From contig OZ240239.1 in NCBI GenBank assembly GCA_965198095.1, positions 248,001 to 312,000 on the forward strand: a DNA stretch of 64,000 bases, read 5' to 3'. The stretch comes from CBDFJH01 sp965198095. Lineage in GTDB: Bacteria; Latescibacterota; UBA2968; GCA-2709665. A model generated the notes under the pieces. That model ran no database searches. It saw only the letters and a list, made by a program, of their open reading frames with translations, and was not told the origin of the DNA. Numbering within the stretch: the first letter of the stretch is position 1; every line of letters begins with the position of its first letter. The translations under genes and the position numbers were made by a program. This document shows, piece by piece, positions 59,329 to 64,000 of this stretch.

Positions 59329-60596
59329 CACATCCAGGTCCCGTTGATCGCCGCTCGGAGGCAACCTTCCAGATCTGCCACGCCGGTCTCGGCCTCCAGG
59401 GCGCTGCGTCCGTAAAAGGCCTGCTTGAAGGAGTTCGAAACCACATTCCGAGGACGCATCTTCCCCATCGCGCCGGGACAGCTGTCCACCATCAACGTTC
59501 CTCCTGCCTGATGGATGACGTCAATGTATCCCTCTCTTGAGGCAAGGTCCAGAATGTTGTGCGAGGTACATATGATCATCTTCACCCCGGACGCGATCCT
59601 TTCCTCTTGCAAGTGTTGGGCAATCTCCCGGATCTCTTCCAAAGAGCTGAAAGGACATCCCAGAATCACCGTATCGACCGCCTCTCCCCGCCCCAACGTC
59701 GTCATCTTTCCGTAAGCCTCACGCCTCTCCTTTTCGCCGAAAGAGACGTGCCGGATCGCTCCTCCGGGTTCGAGAACGCGATCGAGGGACGGCGCCTCGG
59801 GCGTGACGCCGGCGATATGGAACATCGTCGTGCCTTGACCCGCATACGGAAGCGTCGCCGACAGCTGCTTGGCCGCTTCCGGGCTGATCCGATCCACCCC
59901 GGTGAAAACCGGAATCTCCGCCCCGGCAATCTCGCCCGCGAAATATCCCAGCGCGCCCCAATCGCTGGTCGACCTCGTGTCGGCGTTCACATCCACCTGG
60001 ACCGAAGCCTTGCGATGCTCCGTGAGCAAAACGCCGAACTCCGGAACCCAGCCCAGAAAGGCGGCCGCCAGAGCGCTCTCCATCCCGTGTCGGGTCGTCC
60101 TGGCCCCGAGGATCGAATTGGCGTAGACCACCGCCGAAGACTCTGTCCAGGCGCAGACCTCGCCGAATGCGGGGAGATCGCCCACCAGATAGGGCGTGCA
60201 GGACCACGTCGTCGAAATGCCCGCCTCTTGAGCGATTCGGGTGAGCTCTTGTTGAAAGTCGAGCTCTTTTCGACTGATCCCGCTTTCGCTCTCGGCGGAG
60301 ATGTCCAAAAGCGGAGACGGGACCGAGGTCCTGCACGTTGTCTTCGCGTGCGTCAGCGTCGTGCATTTCACCTTATGCTTGCAAAGCGCCCGAAACTCCT
60401 CGATGTAGACATCCAGCGTCCGTTCCGACATCCCTTTCAGAAGCGGCGTGCGCAGGATGCAGTGGACATTGGTGACCGGCACCAGCCTCTCGGCCCCCAT
60501 GGCCCGGCCCCAATCCACGAACCATTTCATGTACCGAGCCAGGACAGGGCCGCACTCGCCCTTCAACACGGCTTCCTGTTCTGCGGTGAGCTTCAC
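59328..60596 (-). CDS. Aconitase X large (catalytic) subunit, DUF521
   Basis: 422 residues from GTG 60596, with AGAGG 6 bases upstream. The AcnX catalytic domain is recognised by VPVTNVHCILRT, THAKTTCRTSVPSP, STTWSCTPYLVGDLPAFGE, AVVYANSILGARTTRHG and, near the end, GGTLMVDSCPGAMGKMRPRN. The cysteines in these motifs are candidates for the iron-sulphur cluster. It dehydrates a hydroxylated acid. PhyH-type 2-oxoglutarate oxygenases, which include amino-acid hydroxylases, lie a few kb away. This gene and the small subunit form an overlapping pair. Confidence 0.9.
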   Translation of the reverse strand: MKLTAEQEAVLKGECGPVLARYMKWFVDWGRAMGAERLVPVTNVHCILRTPLLKGMSERTLDVYIEEFRALCKHKVKCTTLTHAKTTCRTSVPSPLLDISAESESGISRKELDFQQELTRIAQEAGISTTWSCTPYLVGDLPAFGEVCAWTESSAVVYANSILGARTTRHGMESALAAAFLGWVPEFGVLLTEHRKASVQVDVNADTRSTSDWGALGYFAGEIAGAEIPVFTGVDRISPEAAKQLSATLPYAGQGTTMFHIAGVTPEAPSLDRVLEPGGAIRHVSFGEKERREAYGKMTTLGRGEAVDTVILGCPFSSLEEIREIAQHLQEERIASGVKMIICTSHNILDLASREGYIDVIHQAGGTLMVDSCPGAMGKMRPRNVVSNSFKQAFYGRSALEAETGVADLEGCLRAAINGTWM

Positions 60597-60735
60597 GGAC
60601 GACCTCTTTCCTTCCGTAATATCGTATCACGAAGCCAATTCGGCCATCAGCGTGCTGAAAGCGTCGTGGCGCTGCGTTCCTTTTCCGTGTTCCGGTCTCG
60701 AGGTCCACGAACGACGATCCGGGATTCCCGGCGCT

Positions 60736-62691
60736 TCACCAGCCGTGTACCCAGTGCATGGACGTCGGAAACCAGATCATATCGACGACGGTCGACGCAC
60801 CGACACCCACCAGATATCCGACGAGGAAACCGTACCAGAACGGCAGGGAGCGCTGGAACAGGGTCACGCCGCCGTAGCGGACGATCAGGTATTTGGGCAG
60901 CCAGACCAGAAAGATGCTGAATCCGTAAAACTGAGGAAAGGCGATTCCCAAGGGGTGGATCGGCCAGTTCGAAAATCGTGACATCATGAACGTCAGGAAG
61001 CCTGCCTCTGCCCCGCCGAAGATCCAGACCAGCCACTTCTGGGTGTCGAAGCGCGTGACCGACGCCCCTTCCAGAACGGGGATCATTCCCAGAAATTTCC
61101 CCCAGCCGGAAGGGCCCGAGCTCAGATTCAGTCGCCCCTCCACGTAGCTGAGGTGAATGCTCGTGCCCATCGTCGCGACGAACGCCGTCAGCAGTGCAAC
61201 GGGCAGCGCGCCCCAGACCAGAGGATTGCGCCGCAGCGCATCTCCCAGAAGGCGAAAGAAGTGCGGTGTGGCCGGAATCGACAGCATCCGTGCCGTGCCC
61301 CCGCCGGCAAACCCCTGGTTGTTCAGGATCGCCATGCCGGACAGGTCTCCCGGTGTCATGTTCCCGGTCCCCCACAGCCAGTTGACCACCGCGTGGCCCT
61401 TGGCGGACGGCGGCCTCAGAAACACGAAACCGGTCGCGGCCGAGTATTTGGTCACGCAGAAGTAGGCCGCGCCCGTAATCAACGCGTGAAAAATGGCAAG
61501 CGGGAGGCTGAACCCGATCGACATGAAGAGGCCGAGCATGAAGGTGCCGGAAAGGAGGAGTCCAAGCCAGGCGGTCCGATAGGAGACGGGCGCCCCGTCG
61601 TCCGCCTTCCGACGGGATGAAAAGGCCTTCCGGCAGGTCTCCTTCAAGTGGTGCCGGGCGATCCAGATCGACCAGCCCACGAGGAAGAAGAGGGCGCCGT
61701 TGGCCTCCAGGGTCGAAATATGGCTCGGCGTGGCGGGCTGGCCCTCCAAACCGACGGAAAACCCGATCCGGTTCATGAGCCCCTGCTTCAGGATATCCAG
61801 CGGATACAGGATCCAGAACGTGAACAGGAGGTTCAGGGGACAGTGGTAGGCCAGGCCCATGAGCAATGGGTGCACGCGAAGGTGGTAGGCGGGAAATCCT
61901 CGGCCGATGTGGACCACGTGCGTGCCCAACGTATCGAAGAGCGGAACTCTGGGCATGTGCAGGACGAAGTAGCCCGCAATGTTCCAGAAGAGGACGCCCG
62001 CCGTGCACGCGAACCCGATCCAGAAGACCCCTTTCTTCATCACGTCGGGCAGGCGACCGCGCTCCGATTGCTCCAGGAGGTCACTCGGGAACTTCGACAG
62101 CGGAAAGATGAGGCGCTCGTTCTCGAGCCACTGTTTGTAAAAGAGCGTGCTGGCGAAGAAGCCTGTCATCCCCATGCCCAGCGCCGCCACGAACCACCAG
62201 AACAGGACCGGGATCCAGGGGGCCCAGGGAATCGGGTCGCCCTCCGGAAGCCCGGACCAGAACCCGCCCACGATATATTCCGACGGCTTCAGAAACATCC
62301 ACTGCGGCAAGTGCGGCCAGCCCACCTCCCAGAACCGGTTCTCCGGAGAGGAGTACTCCGCCGGACCGGCGACGGCGCTCAACAGATAGCTCGATACGCC
62401 CCCCGGCATCGTGGCCGGCAGCCAGACGATCCCGAAGATCGTCAACACCTCCGTGCGGGACAGCGCATACCGAGGCAACGCCGTCCTCAAGAACAGGTTG
62501 ATCCCGATCCACGTCACCAGGGGCAGCAGCGCCGTCGGCGGCATGAAATGGATCATGAAATGGGCCCGGTAGTTGATCGTGTAGTAGTGCATCCCTACGA
62601 TCGTGATCAACGCCAGGACAAAAGCCCGCAGGGTCACCCGCTCGGCGGCAGGCTGTATCGGAGGTTCGGTTTCGGGTTGGGCGATTGCCAT
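60736..62691 (-). CDS. DUF6785/DUF6784-type polytopic membrane protein
   Basis: 651 residues with about a dozen membrane segments. Signatures: RYALSRTEVLTIFGIVWLP, GLPEGDPIPWAPWIPVLFWW, RLIFPLSKFPSDLL, YCPLNLLFTFWILY, YSAATGFVFLRPPSAKG, LSIPATPHFFRLLGDALRR, NWPIHPLGIAFPQFYGFSIF and QRSLPFWYGFLVGYLVGVG. It is closest to the interrupted gene at 51467-53449 and the partial gene at 63215. Probably a transporter, substrate unknown. It lies 139 bases from the aconitase X pair on the same strand. Confidence 0.8.
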   Translation of the reverse strand: MAIAQPETEPPIQPAAERVTLRAFVLALITIVGMHYYTINYRAHFMIHFMPPTALLPLVTWIGINLFLRTALPRYALSRTEVLTIFGIVWLPATMPGGVSSYLLSAVAGPAEYSSPENRFWEVGWPHLPQWMFLKPSEYIVGGFWSGLPEGDPIPWAPWIPVLFWWFVAALGMGMTGFFASTLFYKQWLENERLIFPLSKFPSDLLEQSERGRLPDVMKKGVFWIGFACTAGVLFWNIAGYFVLHMPRVPLFDTLGTHVVHIGRGFPAYHLRVHPLLMGLAYHCPLNLLFTFWILYPLDILKQGLMNRIGFSVGLEGQPATPSHISTLEANGALFFLVGWSIWIARHHLKETCRKAFSSRRKADDGAPVSYRTAWLGLLLSGTFMLGLFMSIGFSLPLAIFHALITGAAYFCVTKYSAATGFVFLRPPSAKGHAVVNWLWGTGNMTPGDLSGMAILNNQGFAGGGTARMLSIPATPHFFRLLGDALRRNPLVWGALPVALLTAFVATMGTSIHLSYVEGRLNLSSGPSGWGKFLGMIPVLEGASVTRFDTQKWLVWIFGGAEAGFLTFMMSRFSNWPIHPLGIAFPQFYGFSIFLVWLPKYLIVRYGGVTLFQRSLPFWYGFLVGYLVGVGASTVVDMIWFPTSMHWVHGW

Positions 62692-63214
62692 TGTGATCAG
62701 GTCACCCGTGGATCACGACGTATGCGTAGGCTATCCAAACGCACTCATAGGGTCAGTGAGGTACACACCGCGATCAGATGGTTCGCCGTCTGGAGACGGC
62801 TTTCGGTTGACAGAGACAAACAACGTGATCAGATTCGTCGCCGTCTGGAGACGGCTCCTACGGTATTTTCGGGTGTATTGAATTCACCGATTTCGTAACG
62901 TCACAAATCCGGTAGGAGCCAACTCCTGTTGGCGAAGCCGCGAACAGCGACGTAGGGTGCGCTAAACCTATGGCCACTCATAGGGTCAGTAGAGGTACAC
63001 ACCGCGATCAGATGGTTCGCCGTCCGGAGACGGCTTTCGGTTGACAGAGACAAACAACGTGATCAGATTCGTCGCCGTCTGGAGACGGCTCCTACCATAT
63101 TTTTGGGTGTATTGAATTCACCGATTCCAGAACGTCACAAATCCGGTAGGAGCCAACTCCGTTGGCGAAGCCGCGAACAGCGACGTAGGGTGCGCCAATC
63201 CAAACGCCACTCTC
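62692..63214. other. Intergenic region filled by a tandem repeat
   Basis: About 520 bp between two paralogous transporter genes. Nearly all of it is the two-unit tandem repeat described separately. No gene. Confidence 0.7.
62742..63207. repeat. Tandem duplication (2 x about 233 bp) of a REPIN-like unit
   Basis: Unit 1 is 62742-62974 and unit 2 is 62975-63207. Each has two GCCGTC-(4)-GACGGC hairpins (62785-62800, 62840-62855; 63019-63034, 63074-63089) and one GCCAAC-(3/4)-GTTGGC hairpin (62919-62934 in unit 1). The second and third hairpins point towards each other, GGCTCCTAC against GTAGGAGCC, as in REPINs. Units differ by a few substitutions and short indels. Confidence 0.75.
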
Positions 63215-64000
63215 CTACCAACCATACACCCAATGCATCGACGCCGGGAACCAGATCATGTCCACGACGGTCGAGAGTCCGACGCCGACCAGATACCCCA
63301 CGATGAATCCGTACCAGAACGGGATCGAACGCCGATAGACGTGGACGCCGCCGAACCGCACAATCAGATATTTCGGAAGCCAGACCAGGAAGATGCTGAA
63401 CCCGTAAAACTGAGGAAAGGCCAGCCCCAGGGGGTGGATTGGCCAGCCCGGAAACCGCGACATCAGATAGGTCAGCACCCCGGTCTCCACGCCTCCGAAG
63501 ATCCAGACCGCCAGTTTCTGGGGGTCGAAATAGCTGAGAGATGACCCTTCCAGAACGGACACCATGTTCAGAAACCCGCCCCATCCCGGCATCGTACCGC
63601 CTGTCACGTTCAGTTTGCCGGTCAGGTAGCCGAGGCTGATGGAGGTCCCCATGGATGTCACAAAGGCGGTCAGCACGGCCGCAGGCACGGCGCCCCAGAT
63701 CAACGGATGACGCCTCAGGGAATCTCCCAGAAGACGGAAAAAGTGTGGCGTGGCCGGGATCGCGAGGATCCGCGCGCCCCCGCCCGCAAACGCCTGGTTG
63801 TTCACGATCGCCAGTCCCGCAAGGTCTCCGGGCCTCAGATTCCCCAACCCCCACAGGGTCTGAATGATGCGTCCACCCTTCCCGCCCTGCGGTCTGAGAA
63901 AGAAGAATCCGGTCGCGGCCGAATATTTGCTCACCCCGAAGTAGGCCACGAATGCCAGGATCAGGTGGACGATCGCGACAGCCGGGCTGAACCCGATGCT
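63215..64000 (-). CDS. DUF6785/DUF6784-type membrane protein, C-terminal part (runs off the window)
   Basis: The open frame continues to base 64000 and beyond; the 5' end is missing. The 261 codons seen (SIGFSPAVAIVHLILAFVAY at the edge to MHWVYGW at the stop) cover the second half of the family: YSAATGFFFLRPQGGKG, LAIPATPHFFRLLGDSLRR, YFDPQKLAVWIFGG, GWPIHPLGLAFPQFYGFSIF and YRRSIPFWYGFIVGYLVGVG. It is a close tandem paralogue of the protein at 60736-62691. Any internal Met is not the true start. Confidence 0.85.
   Translation of the reverse strand, partial: SIGFSPAVAIVHLILAFVAYFGVSKYSAATGFFFLRPQGGKGGRIIQTLWGLGNLRPGDLAGLAIVNNQAFAGGGARILAIPATPHFFRLLGDSLRRHPLIWGAVPAAVLTAFVTSMGTSISLGYLTGKLNVTGGTMPGWGGFLNMVSVLEGSSLSYFDPQKLAVWIFGGVETGVLTYLMSRFPGWPIHPLGLAFPQFYGFSIFLVWLPKYLIVRFGGVHVYRRSIPFWYGFIVGYLVGVGLSTVVDMIWFPASMHWVYGW

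Noticed and set aside
62742..63207. CRISPR array.
   Set aside because: Only two long units of about 233 bp with no spacers; the structure is a tandem duplication containing REP-like hairpins.

Overview
The window reads as a GC-rich (about 60%) piece of the chromosome of an uncultivated Gram-negative heterotroph. Three things point to the FCB/Latescibacterota/Poribacteria neighbourhood: many phytanoyl-CoA-dioxygenase (PhyH) paralogues, many large DUF6785/DUF6784-type membrane proteins, and an outer-membrane operon of a TonB-dependent receptor, a secreted protein with a T9SS-like C-terminal domain and a PorV-like barrel. That lineage call is inference from gene content. Almost every gene lies on the minus strand; only an M81 peptidase and two lipoproteins are on the plus strand. 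No tRNA, rRNA, CRISPR array, intact IS element, phage gene or intact transcriptional regulator was found.

Layout by position. 1-5.1 kb: the tip of one sialidase gene, a complete sialidase-like gene (probable CTG start) and two paralogous beta-propeller glycosidase-like genes. 5.2-15.1 kb: a sugar/organic-acid block with two tandem 2-hydroxyacid dehydrogenases, an amidohydrolase, three Gfo/Idh/MocA oxidoreductases, a sugar isomerase, an RraA-like aldolase and a gamma-glutamyltransferase. 15.3-16.8 kb: an M81 (MlrC-like) peptidase. 16.9-18.9 kb: a DUF6785-type membrane protein. 19.7-21.6 kb: DUF3179 and ankyrin lipoproteins. 21.7-31.4 kb: an OPT-like transporter with an EF-hand loop, a decayed phyH, a giant inactive-M28/FtsX fusion and another DUF6785 protein. 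31.6-38.3 kb: the three-gene outer-membrane operon with a strong terminator. 38.9-41.7 kb: LmbE, PhyH and a sugar isomerase. 42.3-50.5 kb: a catabolic cluster (three PhyH, two amidohydrolases, Rieske protein, bicupin, two HpcH/HpaI aldolases). 50.6-54.9 kb: a zone of broken genes. 55-58.2 kb: two PhyH and a second LmbE. 58.9-60.6 kb: two-subunit aconitase X. 60.7-64 kb: two more DUF6785-type proteins separated by a tandem REPIN-like repeat.

The genes together suggest scavenging of host- or algal-derived glycans, peptides and hydroxylated small molecules. Outer-membrane uptake and large inner-membrane permeases would feed many small oxidoreductases, lyases and 2-oxoglutarate oxygenases. The region is also rich in dispersed intergenic repeats: a 104-bp element with terminal inverted repeats, a 140-146-bp AT-rich element, a hairpin module, GGTACC ladders and REP pairs. 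Gene duplication and decay are prominent (six intact phyH plus two broken; four complete or interrupted DUF6785 genes, one cut by the window edge, and one remnant).
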